From the NCBI GenBank assembly GCA_016859345.1, contig CM029134.1, positions 12,726,560-12,790,559 on the forward strand: DNA of 64,000 nucleotides. Direction: 5' to 3'. The stretch is from Istiophorus platypterus. Its lineage: Eukaryota; Chordata; Actinopteri; Istiophoriformes; Istiophoridae. Below are positions 52,137 through 63,585 of this stretch, piece by piece. Under the pieces are notes generated by a model that saw only the letters and a program-made list of their open reading frames with translations, had not been told where the DNA came from and did no database searches. The stretch's first letter is position 1. Each line of letters opens with the position of its first letter. A program made the translations under genes and the position numbers.

Positions 52137-53527
52137 CATTTGTATAATTAATGATCATTAAAGTAGATGATTCCTCCACGTGTTACATTCAAGATAGTGA
52201 TGGTTATGGTATTATATTTCATGTAAAAGGAAGTGCCATCATTGGCCATAAAATATCTGCCAGTGATTTCATCCACTGCTAACATGTTGGAAGTTCCTCT
52301 CAGGCACATAGAACGCTGTAAAACTTGCTATAAAATTTTTTTTTTGGCTAACAACATTCATTCCAGTGAGGTTTTTGTAATTTTTTTATTGACATAGCCA
52401 CTTTTTATAGTCCCCGAAAATCTACAAAATCTGTCAAATTTCTTCAAAGGTTCTACAGCATAATCAGAGAATTTTGTAGCCAAACGATTGCACTGTCTGT
52501 CCTACCCTTCATATAGGGCTGAAGAACCTCTTTTATATGCTGCAAAGAACTACAAACCTTTTAAAAAAAACTTCATTAGTCTGGGTTTTAGTGGAGTTTT
52601 TCATAATGTGGATGCTGTTTAAAAGGATTTGACATCAACAGGAAAAATATTCTGGAATCCTTTTGTGGCTTAAATGTAGCCTAATTTAAAAAAGATTTGA
52701 TATGAACTCGTAATATGGCTATATGCAGCTTCATTACATATTGGTTGAATTCCCCTGTAACCATGAATATGAATGTGTATGTGTACACTCCCGTTCTGCA
52801 TGCTACTGTGACTTGTTCAGTGGTTATAGCTATTGTGAGAATGTAATATTTCTCTTTGTTAATGGGCAATTTTGCCTCAGAAGTACAATCATATTGGCCA
52901 GACAATGACCAAAACCAAGCAAATACTCTTTAACTTGATATTGTGCTCAGGATTTTCAGATAAATATTGAATGACTAAAATACTGATTTTATTTAAGACA
53001 AAATGTGGCTTCTCATGGCTTATGATTAATAAAAGAAGCTAACTAAAACTTGTACTGTGCCTTGAAATACCTACATTATACAGTGTTTGTTAGAAAGATG
53101 TCTGAGCTTGGACACTATTTATAAAAAAATATTTTACTTGAAAACTCACATGATCAACATTCACATCACTGACCCGACAACTGCAATCATGAAGGCATAA
53201 TCAGTACTTCGAGTAGTGCATAAGGAGTCTCTCAGTTTTGTGAAATATCCAAACTCTTGCTCTTTTGGGCTAAAAACCAGCTCTGTTTCCATGTTGCTAG
53301 GAAACTAACATTACTATGCCCTTTCTATTTTCAGCAGCAACATTCTTACTCTCCTACTCACTCTGTTCCAGTATTGTATATTCTATCCTTATATTTTTTA
53401 GCTCAGCTCATAAACGTCTAAAAGAGACACCATGACATTAGTGCTTCGGGGTGTGTGATTATTCTTCAGTTGGGTGTGATCAGCTGAACACAGTCTCAGG
53501 TGTTTTTGGCAGGGCGAGCTGGACGGG
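52137..53527. other. Convergent spacer between the Dact gene and ttc9c
   Basis: The AT-rich 1.4 kb holds the 3' UTRs of both genes. The nearest AATAAA on the minus strand for ttc9c is at 52987-52992, to the left of the Dact signal at 53028, so the two messages may overlap. No exon is visible. Confidence 0.5.
53028..53033 (+). terminator. Candidate poly(A) signal of the Dact-family gene
   Basis: AATAAA about 890 nt after the stop; ATTAAA also lies at 52157-52162. The later signal is about 495 bp from the stop codon of the opposing ttc9c gene. Confidence 0.4.
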
Positions 53528-54739
53528 CTAAACTCCCTCCCCAGCTTTGTTGGTTTGGTTAATTCCTTCTCCAGAGTTGCTCTTTAGGCCTGAGGAAAAC
53601 ATGCCTCGATACATGGCCTTCTCTTTTTGTAACTGCCGATTCAGTTTCTCCTCCGCCCTCTGAAGGTGCCTCCTCACATTAGCATCTGCAACAGAAAAAT
53701 CAAGAAGTTTTGTTTTTGAAAGTCATACTTAAATACATGTAGGAGAAGGCTCAGAGACAATATGCAGAATTATGCTAAATGTATGGATTTGATTTGTCCA
53801 ATTATTTCAGTCCTTTTGTACATATACTTGTACTTGAAAAAATTAAGAGAAAATTAATGAATGAAATTAGTGAATGAAATTAATGAGTGTGATAAATTGG
53901 TCCGTGAAATAAAAAGAAGTTAATTTGTTCTTTGTCAGCTCTGAATTTGAAGAGCGTTGAATGTCTTATTGGAAAGATCTTTAATATGGACATTTTAAGT
54001 TGTATCTCATTTGATTAATTGGGGACCAGTGATGACTTTGAAAAGTGATAACTTTAGAGGTGATAGGCAGAATTTGTTTCTTTGTACAGAGCCAGGCTAG
54101 CTGTTCCCCCTGTTTCCAGTTTTTATGCTAAGCTAACTGGCTCTAGCTCTATATGAATGGACACTTAGGAGACAGGTAAGGATTTTTCTCATCTAACTCT
54201 TTGCAAGAAAGCAAATAACCATATTTCCAAAAATTTCAAAATATTTCTTAAAAAGGTAATTAGGATATCACACTCCATTATTTGATGGATGATATTTCAA
54301 AAATAAAGCATGATAATTTTAAGGGTAATTTGCTATATTAAGTGGTATTAAATATGAAACACCATCGGGGGCTTTACTGAGAGTCTGTTCATATTAATTG
54401 TACTGCAGTCAGGTTTCACAAATTACCAGTGGAGACTAAGTACTCATCTGAGAAAAATATCCTTCTAAAATGGTTTGTTGAAACCTAACAGGCTGTCTAC
54501 ACTGTACAAATTTTACTGTACATCTGTTGTAAAAGGTATGCTTCCAATATGATCAACACAGCTGTCTATACAGGCCAAGGAGTGGCTTCCATGTCTCAAG
54601 TCTATTTTCCTCTAAAGCCCTGTTCATACCTGGTGCACTATGTGCAAATAAACACGTCCATCATTTCCAAAATAAGAGGAAATCAAACCAATATAGATTG
54701 GGACCATTTGTTGGCATGTTCCAGTGATGCACTTGTTTT

Positions 54740-54803
<64 letters not shown>

Positions 54804-56148
54804 TTAGATGTCGCAGACAAAGCCAGCTTTTGTGATTTGTACAACTTGTCTGTTTCAGACATCAGTTGAGTAGGCGGTCTTTAAATGTGACTCGGGACAC
54901 ATTCACTTACACACTGCTAAAAGAATGTGACCATGTGCAGCCTGATCGCCTCCGAATGTAGTCTGAGCAAAGGGATCTCAATGCGTCGTCAATTCCAAGT
55001 AAAAACGGGGCCTCAGTGACTCATTGCTGCACTGATTTTGTATTGCACTTTAAGCTCTGCCAAAACACTTCTGTTGCACAATAGTACTGTAGCTGTATGC
55101 GTCCTTTGTAGACACTCTCAGGCAACTGAAGCTGCTGATAAGCTGCTTTTGCTTCATGGCCAGTAAGAGAAGTACAGAAATATCTAAATGACTATTCATT
55201 CATAAAGACCATGAACCAGGCCTGCTGTGGATGATGTACTGGTAATTTTCTCACCATTGGGTTGCTCTCTGCAGGCCTGAATGAGATACTGTTTGGAAGT
55301 CTGCGCATCTCCCATCTCCAGAGTGGCTACTCCTGCCCTGTACAATGCCTTGACATCGCCTGGTCGCCACTGTAGCACCTGCAAGCTGTACTCTCGCACA
55401 CGGGCATAGTCAACACTCTCTCTCTGCAGCAAACAAGCTGAAAGAAATAGATACGGTATGTAGATATGTATTATATAATGCCATACATTCTGTATTTAGC
55501 TACCAATTTCTGTTGTAAGGCAATAACTGAAAAAGTTGCCTTATGAAGGGACAATGTCCTAGGGATCTGTTGGTAGGGCATGCGCATTAGGAAATGATTA
55601 TGCTGTGCACTCTACAGAAAACTAGTGACTGAAAAATCTACTTAACAGATAATCAGAATAGTTTTATGAAAAGCTAATATTTGAATCATTTTTTAAACAG
55701 AAAATGAGATATGTTTAAGTCAATTAATAGTATTTCAACTTGAGCTAGATATTCTAGAGCTCTTTCCAGTTTGCAGGGTTGTGATGTTTTATCTACCAGC
55801 CAGGTTGTTGTAGCAGTCCACTTGTGTGTTTCTCAGTGATGCCTCCTGTTCAGGTGTGAGAGCAGGCCTCTCAGGACCAAACCCTTTGACACAATTCATC
55901 ACGTCAGAGTCGAGGCCTCGGAGGATCAGCAGAGCGCGGTGATAGCGACCTATGGCCGAGCGAATGTTCTTCTCCCTGTAGAAAGCGTTTCCTTCCATTT
56001 TCATTTGGGCTGCGTCCTCGAGTAGAGACCATACCGGCTTTGGAGAAGTCTGTCTGTGTCCAAAAACACCTGGTTCTGCTGCCACCGCCCCCTGCACATC
56101 TGGACTCTCCTCCCCTCCTGCAGCCTCCATTTCTGTAGCGCTGCTCAT
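53528..56148 (-). CDS. ttc9c: Tetratricopeptide repeat protein 9C
   Basis: Small TPR protein of the TTC9 family; the biochemical role is poorly known, and TPRs usually bind partner proteins. Minus-strand exons: 55797-56148, 55255-55437, 53528-53685; 693 nt, 230 residues. Characteristic text is GNAFYREKNIRSAIGRYHRA, LLILRGLD, PALTPEQEASL, QVDCYNNLAACLLQ, DVKALYRAGVATLEMGD and DANVRRHLQRAEEK, all close to human TTC9C (about 171 residues). The fish protein has an extra 43 or so residues at the N terminus and about 20 at the C terminus after KEKAMYRGMF. TTC9 and TTC9B also have N-terminal extensions, but the ALTPEQE and DANVRRHLQ segments fit TTC9C best. The start is the first ATG in the frame. 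The gene is tail to tail with the Dact gene. Confidence 0.92.
54085..54235 (+). repeat. Dispersed repeat family C, copy 2
   Basis: It contains ACAGAGCCAGGCTAGCTGTT, TTTTATGCTAAGCTAACTGG, CTCATCTAACTCTTTGCAAG and AAAGCAAATAACCATATTTC. It is the fuller copy of the element at 26655-26775 and sits in the second ttc9c intron. Confidence 0.7.
54748..54798. repeat. (TA)n microsatellite
   Basis: About 50 bp of pure TA inside the second ttc9c intron. Confidence 0.97.
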
Positions 56149-56529
56149 TAGCTGGTAAGATGAGAAATTTAAATGAATGGGTTATTAAGCCATTGCAGAG
56201 CTTTACCTACACACACAGACATTTTAAGTTCCTGATGTACATTTAGTGCTGCAATCACCTAAAATACAAATCTTATACCAGTACCACCTCTGTTAATTTC
56301 CTATTAACAAAGATCACTTCAATGCTTCTGATGGCAGTTTCCACTTTCCAGATCATGTGCTATCCTGTAGGATTTGTCATTATAAAACTAATATGAATAA
56401 CCGCCCAAAACAACAATATAATAAAAATCTGCACAAGCCCAAAAATATTGTTTGTGCACCTTCACTTGTAAACTCGTGTATAGTAGCCGCCTCACATATA
56501 ATGAGTGTTATCAATCCCCTTGCACCGTC

Positions 56530-56800
56530 GGCAGTTAGCTCAGTCCATTAGGCTGAGGACGGTGGATGGCGGCTAAATATCCATTAGCAGCATTTAGACG
56601 GACTAGAAGCGACGCTCCGAAACAGCAGCCCCGGCTACAGCTAACCCGGGCTAACCCGGGCTAACGGGGCTAACGCGCTGTCTTCACTCCCCCGCTCACG
56701 CCAGGCAACTTTCGTTCGGTTCAACTTCGTTGTCGACACACTTTAAACGGTTTGGCAGATTAAAACGCGCTGGGCGAAGTGTCGTGTGTCGCCTCACCTC
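56530..56800 (-). promoter_or_regulatory. Presumed ttc9c promoter
   Basis: A GC-rich, CpG-containing block 400-650 bp upstream of the ttc9c ATG. It holds four GCTAAC elements in 40 bp (about 56639-56675), two of them in a GCTAACCCGG direct repeat. No TATA box is evident. The distance to the ATG suggests a noncoding first exon or a long 5' UTR. Confidence 0.45.
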
Positions 56801-56870
56801 GAAAAGCTACCAGGAAGTTAATCGACCGACAGCTGACTGTTACTTCTGCCTGTGGACAACCATCCTACTG

Positions 56871-57080
56871 CTCTTCTTCTTCTTCTTCTTCTTCTTCTTC
56901 TTCTTCTTCTTCTTCTGCTTCTTCTTCTTCGTTTTCTGCTTCTTCTTCTTCGTTTTCTTCTTCTTCTGCTTCTTCTTCTGCTGCTTCTTCTTCGTTTTCT
57001 TCTTCGTTTTCTTCTTCTTCTTCTTCTTCTTCTGCTTCTTCTTCTTCGTTTTCTTCTTCTTCGTTTTCTTCTTCTTCGTT
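56871..57080. repeat. Interrupted TTC/GAA triplet tract
   Basis: About 210 bp of TTC repeats with regular TGC and TCG TTT interruptions. One strand is almost all pyrimidine, the other all purine. It lies between the ttc9c promoter and a LINE remnant. Long open frames across it (poly-Ser, poly-Leu, poly-Phe or poly-Lys) are artefacts of the repeat. Confidence 0.97.
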
Positions 57081-57179
57081 TTTTCCCCCTTTAACGACAT
57101 CTAAAACGGCGCACTACTGCCATCATGTGGAGTTTGTCGGCTCCTACAGCGTCCACTGTGTCCGATCGTCCGCATCAGT

Positions 57180-57720
57180 CCTGTTTTTCCTTTCCGCCTT
57201 GTCCCTCATCTTCACCCTCCTGCTCCTCAGTCTTCCTCCTTTTGGGCCCTGATCTGGTCATTTCTTCCTTCATGTCCTTTCCCTCTGCCACACTTAACCA
57301 GTACGTGCCCGACAGATAACTGTGTTTTATCCTTAACCCACTCATCGCTGGCTCCTCTTTTCTACTTCTCACTGTTCTTTCCTCCAGATTTTGAGGCTAA
57401 TACTTGTGTCTGTTTTCTTTTTTAACAGCTTGTTTGGTTAGTTTGTCCAATCTTTCATTACCTGTAAATGCTGCGACCCAGATGAATATGACCTCTGTAT
57501 TCTTGTGTTTATTGAAGTTATTTCATAAAGTCAGTCCTGATGGTCACTGGCCATATCTGACATGTATATGTGTATAAACTCGGGCAATTTGAGGTCTCAC
57601 CTCTATAGCTGGAAACTACAACCTTAGCCCTTGTGTTTCCCGTCACTGGATCTCCTGATCCGTCTATAAAAAGCAGCACAGTCTTTATTCTTAGATCAAT
57701 CTTACCCATAACCAGATCTG
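57180..57720 (-). pseudogene. Decayed non-LTR retrotransposon (LINE) ORF2 fragment, RNase H region
   Basis: On the minus strand, LLFIDGSGDPVTGNTRA at about 57705-57620 resembles the start of a LINE RNase H domain (usual pattern TDGSKDPxTGRTGA). About 57490-57420 reads FIWVAAFTGNERLDKLTKQA, resembling the domain end (WVPAHxGIxGNExADKLAK). About 57345-57290 reads MSGLRIKHSYLSGTYWL, resembling the downstream TRLRIGHxxLxxxxxL motif. Stops and gaps separate the blocks, so it cannot encode a working protein. Only the 3' part of ORF2 is seen. Confidence 0.7.
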
Positions 57721-58717
57721 CACTTTCATTTCTTGCCTTGTTTCGAGTAATTTCTACCAGAGAGATTTAATTTCTAGCATCCGCAAAGGGATTATAGGTC
57801 CTATTACAGTCTCTTGTTACTCTTATTGTTTCATCTCCTGTTTGATCTTATTAGATACTGCTTCATTAAAATTTATATACAGTATTTAAATAATGCATAT
57901 AAATCTTAATGCTTCAGAAACATAGGAGACATCTTTCATCTATTAGTTTAACTTTTAAAATCTAATGTTTTTGCATTGTCGTAGATTGTAGATTTTTTTT
58001 CAAGGAGGGAGAAGGAGAAGATGTCATTTTAAGAATTTCCTACAGGTCAAAACCGTACCGGACACAAAATATAATTCCAAGGAGAGTGTTTCTAAATGTT
58101 TTACAACTCGTATGGAGGGGATTATTAAACACACCATACGTGAGAATGGTAAGACATATCAAGTGTGGTAACTTCCAACCACATGCCTACATATGGCTGT
58201 ATACACTGTATACACCAACAATTCAGACCTAAATTCCAAACCACAAACTTAACTCCACTTTATTTTTATATGAACCACACAGGGAGCTTGGGATTGGATT
58301 TCTGTTGCTGGATTGGTGTTGAGAGTAATAAAACACACCTATAAGTATCTTCTATCAGTAACATATTCAAAGTCTTACAATTTATGCTGAAAGAAATATT
58401 GGTATGCAAGTGCGTAAATATTTGCAGTACCACTACTTCCATACTGCACATTAAAGGCCCAGGGCACAGATTATTTACCTCCCGGTCTATTTAAGCTTTT
58501 ATTGATTTTTTCATAATTAAACAGAAAATGACAACCTTATTCCTGTACCGATAACAAAGGTCATCCGAACTCTGTTAACAAAAACCCAGGAAATTATATT
58601 TGAATTAATTACGCCGATATAATCACTACTAATTCAATAACATGTAAAAATGTTGCAAGTGATGAATTCTCCATAAAAAACATCTTCGCATTCTTCTAAA
58701 TCATTTCTCTTTCAGTA
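57721..58717. other. Spacer downstream of slc5a7-like
   Basis: AT-rich sequence. The right part is the 3' UTR of the choline transporter gene with poly(A) signals on the minus strand at 58498-58503 and 58259-58264. The left part may hold more LINE-derived sequence but nothing is recognisable. Confidence 0.45.
58498..58503 (-). terminator. Candidate poly(A) signal of slc5a7-like
   Basis: TTTATT on the plus strand, 215 nt beyond the stop codon of the minus-strand gene. Confidence 0.45.
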
Positions 58718-61700
58718 TTACATTAACACAGTCTCACTCTCAGCATCAGGTTTCTCCTCCTCGTCAGATTTGGGGGTGCCATCGCTCAGTAGCATTGGTT
58801 TCTGTTGTGGTTTGTGGGTTTTCACGTTGAACACATCCCACCTCTTGAAAATCAGTCCTTTGCCGAAGAGAAGTGAAGCCAGGTAGGAGAATAACAAAGT
58901 GGCAAAGAAGTTGGACAACATACAAATAGTCATAACGGGTGAGTCCTGGATGTACACGCCATCCTCAACAGTGCAGCCTGGAAAATGGAGAACAACTGGC
59001 AACCCTATTGAAGGCTCACCACTCAGCACTCTCAACAACACCCCAACTAGCAAGCCCATGGTGGAGCCGAAGCCATTGGAGATGTCGAAGAAGAGGATGC
59101 AGACAAGTTGAGGGAATATGATGGTGTAGGTTATGCTTGAGCCAAGGATCCAGATGATCATGACGCTCTTTTGCACGTAAGTAATCAAAGTGCCAGCTAT
59201 GCCCACCAGCACCACAGTGACACGGATTATCCACTGGAGCTCCCTATCTGATGCCTGCAGAAGGGGAAAAAAATGGGAACTGAAACAGAAAAGAAATACT
59301 CAAAAGTCTAATCTTCCTATTCCTCATCCTTTTACCTTGGTCCTCAAAATGTTCTTATAGATGTTGGATGTGAAGATGGAGGCTGCGGACAATAAAGCTG
59401 AGTCTACTGATGACATCACGGCGGCGGCTATAGCTCCAGTAACAATAATGGCAATGTAGTTTGGGGTGACGTGCTGCAGAGCAATGGGCAGAACATGACT
59501 GGCCTCTCCTCGCTCGTATGGGGACAGGGAGCCATATGAGGTTGCGTTCCAGTCTGACACCAACACATAAAAACACCTAATCAGTCAACGTAGTTTCATA
59601 CTTTCAAGTGTCGATTCCACTTTTTTGCTGTACCTGTTGATGCTGCTACTGCGCCAATCAGCATAGAAGGGATTGCAAGTATTAATGTGAATGGAGCTGT
59701 AAGTAGGCAGATGATCCTGGCGGAGGCTGATGAGGTAGCTGATAGCGTTCTCTGGTGGAATTCTTGAGATCCCAGGTTACCTAATGTCTTAGAGAAACAA
59801 ACGCAGTTTCCATATTTACTTGTCATCACTCTGTACATCGGGGACCGCAATTGAAATAAGCATTAGACCTGCATAATCCTGACTATCTGTAGTATTTCCT
59901 TTTACATGAGACCAGAATTAGAGAATTTGTTTTTGCTACTGCATGGAACAAGACAAGGTCAAAACCTTACATATGGCTGGACCACCCTTTATCTATTTGC
60001 TTCTCTCATACTCTCTGTGCTCATATACAGTATTCTAATACAACTAAATTATCAATTAAGCTGTTCTCATTTACATGTTTTTTTTTTGTTTGCTGCTGCT
60101 CTGCGCTGGTAAAGTCCTGATTTTATAACTGCGACAACATTGACAAAATACCAACAAACATAAGTTAAAGACAAAGGCTGTGCTGTGCCTTTAGCCATAT
60201 TTACTTCTAAAACGATCAGTCGGAGGGAAAGTTAGAAGCTCATTCATGTCTCTCTCAGCTGCCTGTAAACTGCCCCCATGACACAACAGAAACTTTTTGC
60301 GCAAATTTATTTTGAAAGAGCAGTGACACTGACTGACACTGACTATAGGGCTGGCCCTGCTGTTGCAGTCCGGCCAAAACAAAAACTTACACACAGTACA
60401 CAGTGTCAGCAGCAGCAGACATTTATGCTGACATAACATACACACAATACACAATAAATTACAACAAATAACAGATCACAAGGGGTAAGTTTTCTTATGC
60501 ATCCTCTGAATTGCCAGTTTCACAGCAGAGATTTTGGCTTGTTACAGTAGGAAAACCTCAATTTCTACTAATGACTTTTGGCTCTGTACTATTCATGTGT
60601 GACATTTTTTTAAGCCATGGCAGTTTGACAGAGATGTAGCATGAACAACATCAGGACCCTGAAACTGAAGCAGCTGGATGGAATTCAGCAATCAATGATT
60701 TCCCTTGTGCTTTTCCTACTGAGTGATATAACAGTGTTTGTGAACAAGGCATATTTACACAGCAAACAAATTGTATGACTTCATGTGTGGATAAACTAGG
60801 GAAATTTACAACATTACTGAATGCAGTCCTTACCATTGTTAAAAACTGATCAATCCATTTCCATACTCTTTCTTTTTCCACTGTACCAATCCATGGTGCC
60901 TGGTAGGTAAAGTTGAAAGCGGTCTTGGTTATATCAACTGAATGGGGGCTCGTCAAGACGAAGGGGACAGAGAACCACTGCAGAAATGAGACGGAAACAC
61001 TGACATGAACTTTTTGAAGTGTACATATTCACTTGATAAAGTAAGGTAGTGTGACCTTCGTTCAATTGCAGACTCGGTAGGAGCTTGGAGGGATAAATGG
61101 AAGGAATCGTACACTTTTCATAAGATATAATAAGAGATAAGATGTTTTCTACCTAAAAGTTTATTTTTTCTTGGACCTAGTGCAAGTACTACCACTGTCA
61201 GGACAGGCCTTTAACAGGCCTTGATGTTTCAGGTCTTGCTAAATAGATTTCCTATGGTTTCGCAGTATGGCCCCTCAGAGTTTTTTCCTATGAAAGGTTT
61301 TCATATGTGAAAAAGAAACGCACCAAACTGAAGAATATGAGAATTATCTGTATGACGTCTGTGTAGGCTACAGAGTAGAGGCCTCCCAGCTGCGTGTACA
61401 TGATGACTACTGATGAAGACATCCAAATGCAAACATCATAAGGCAAATCCAGGATCACATTCATAGTTGCACCTACAAAAGATTAAAAATTAGAATATCC
61501 CCCAATTCAGCTTAGCACAGTACCCACCATGCACATTAGATGTTGACACATTACTTGATCGCTTCTGTACGATATTCATAACTGAGTTTTGATATGCAAA
61601 TTGACATGTAAAATACCTCAAACACAAAATCATTCACATAAGGCAACTTATCATTTACTTAAGTCAAAAACTCTTATGACTCTTGGGATGAACTGAGGTG

Positions 61701-63585
61701 ATCAGGTTTGTTACAGCTGTTAGAGAGAGTTACAGCTGCCGAGTTATAATAAGTAAATATTGTTAGGAAGTAAAAAAAGGTGTTATTGCAAAAAAGTGAC
61801 CATTGGAGAAAATTAACGTCAGTGTTACTTACCTAAACTGATAAGAGATCCTGTTACCCAGATTATATCAGATATTATCAGTACCACAGACAGAACTCCA
61901 CTTATGAAGTTTCCATATTTCATCTGGAATGGATCCATCATTGTCACATATTTTCTGGCTCTCATCACCTTGGCAAAGAAAACTCCACCTTAAAAATTGA
62001 ATTACACATAGGGAGATAGATTTATGTCCTTGCATGGGAGTGCAACTGCATATATCCCTGCATTATTTTTCTGTTCAAAAGAGTGTGTCACTGTTTTAGC
62101 ACTGCAGTCCTACAACAATATCAGATTCATGATGGACTTTAAAAGAAAATGCTCAAAATCGATGCAGCAAAACAGGAGATAATTTTTTTTAATTCCATGC
62201 CTTCTTCTTCCTGGATGCCTATATCACTCACAATGCAACTTGCCCACAGACGGTTCAGTCAGAGATTGGGGGGGCGTTAGTCTACTAGTGGCTATAGTAG
62301 CCCCGAGCCTCAAGCTTACAGGAGGAGTGGGCTTTGGAGGTCTGGTAAACTCACGACTTTCTAACTCCACACCCCCAGATTTCTTTCGTTTTCAAACTTA
62401 GTCTTCTGCCCCAACCAACATTGACTAAAGTCATATCACTTGAGGCAATTTATCAGATTTTGCACAGCTTCCTATGGAGCCACAAAAGGCATTGTACAAT
62501 TTTTCTCATATATGCAGTAGAACTCCCCAAGACCTGAAAAAAGTGATGTGTAAAATCAGTGGAGCTCCCATTCTATGTGTATTTGAAATGGCATCCTATG
62601 TAAATTAAAGTGTTTAATTATTCAGTGAAGTCCGGCAAGGATGTGGTTCAATCCTGTTTTACAAGACAGACCGGTCTGCTCAGTATTAGATATGCTATGT
62701 ATTACAGACTGGAAAAAGAAAAACTCCACAACAAAAAAAAAACAAAACACTATTATAGTGAAGCATGAAAATTTGTCTTATCCAAAATGAAAGACGTGGA
62801 TGCTGTTAATGAGTTGACAGCCCAGGTCAGTCCCAATGTTGGAGTATACACTGCCTCTGCCAGACCAACGATGAAGCCTCCTCCAATAAATGTAGCTGCA
62901 GGAAGCACACACGCACGCACATGCACGCACACGCACACACACACACACACACATGCATATATGTTAAACTCAGGATTTTGGGGGGGTTGCTGAGCTGACT
63001 GAGAACTGGAAGACACTATGTGTGCCCACCTATTCCAGCAAAATGACTGCACCGGACTCTAGGCTGCGCTGTGCTAAGTCACTAACTAAGTTAGCTGATG
63101 ACACCATAATGACTCGTCGAACAAAAAAAATCATTCATTTGGTCTTTTATGAGAGAAGTGGATACTCTTTGAATAGGAGTCTATTGGAGCTGCCATCAGT
63201 GGTATTGCACTTTACAATACTTAATGAGACATTATAGACTGTAAAATCTATATGAATAAACTTGAACTCATATTACAGCACAATTTAAGGCTGAAAAAAT
63301 GTGGCTAATTGTGACGATAGCTTTAATTCAAGAACAAAGCGAATCCAGATGTTCCCTACAAATCAGATGTTTCAGCTGTTTTGCCCCTGAACACTCACCT
63401 GCCATGGTGAAGACCCCCACCACTATGCTGATCCCTCTGTTTCCCAGCAGAGTAATCTCTTTCCAGTCAGCCTGGCTTTCTTTGTGCAACTGTCTGGACT
63501 TCCTGGAGGCCCAGATGCCGGTGCCCAGCACCATCAGGTAGAAGAGCACCATCACCACCAGTCTCAAAATGTTCAGGCTCATCAT
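58718..63585 (-). CDS. slc5a7: High-affinity choline transporter 1-like (SLC5 family)
   Basis: Sodium- and chloride-coupled plasma-membrane choline importer; SLC5A7 feeds acetylcholine synthesis in nerve terminals. Minus-strand exons: 63399-63585, 62782-62895, 61833-61988, 61324-61472, 60834-60977, 59634-59787, 59336-59553, 58718-59254; 1659 nt, 552 residues (human CHT1 580). Marks: [91 protein letters not shown] and [12 protein letters not shown] dozen or more hydrophobic segments fit the SLC5 (LeuT-type) fold. The C-terminal tail is short and acidic and ends ETVLM. Oddity: the exon 2 donor reads TTTTGG then ATAAGA, so the intron begins AT instead of GT (intron 61989-62781), although phase and homology across it are perfect. 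Whether this is slc5a7a, slc5a7b or another paralogue is not settled. Confidence 0.9.
60615..60715 (+). repeat. Dispersed repeat family A, copy 3
   Basis: It contains GCATGAACAACATCAGGACC, CTGAAACTGAAGCAGCTGGA and TGGAATTCAGC, then CCCTTGTGCTTTTCC. It lies in an intron of the choline transporter gene. Confidence 0.7.
62905..62954. repeat. (GCAC)n(CA)n microsatellite
   Basis: Lies about 10 bp from the acceptor of slc5a7-like exon 2, within intron 1, on its upstream side in the direction of transcription. Confidence 0.95.

Noticed and set aside
56779..57252. 157-codon open frame with poly-Ser (and poly-Phe, poly-Leu, poly-Lys frames)
   Set aside because: These arise from the TTC/GAA repeat; all frames are open because the repeat lacks stops.
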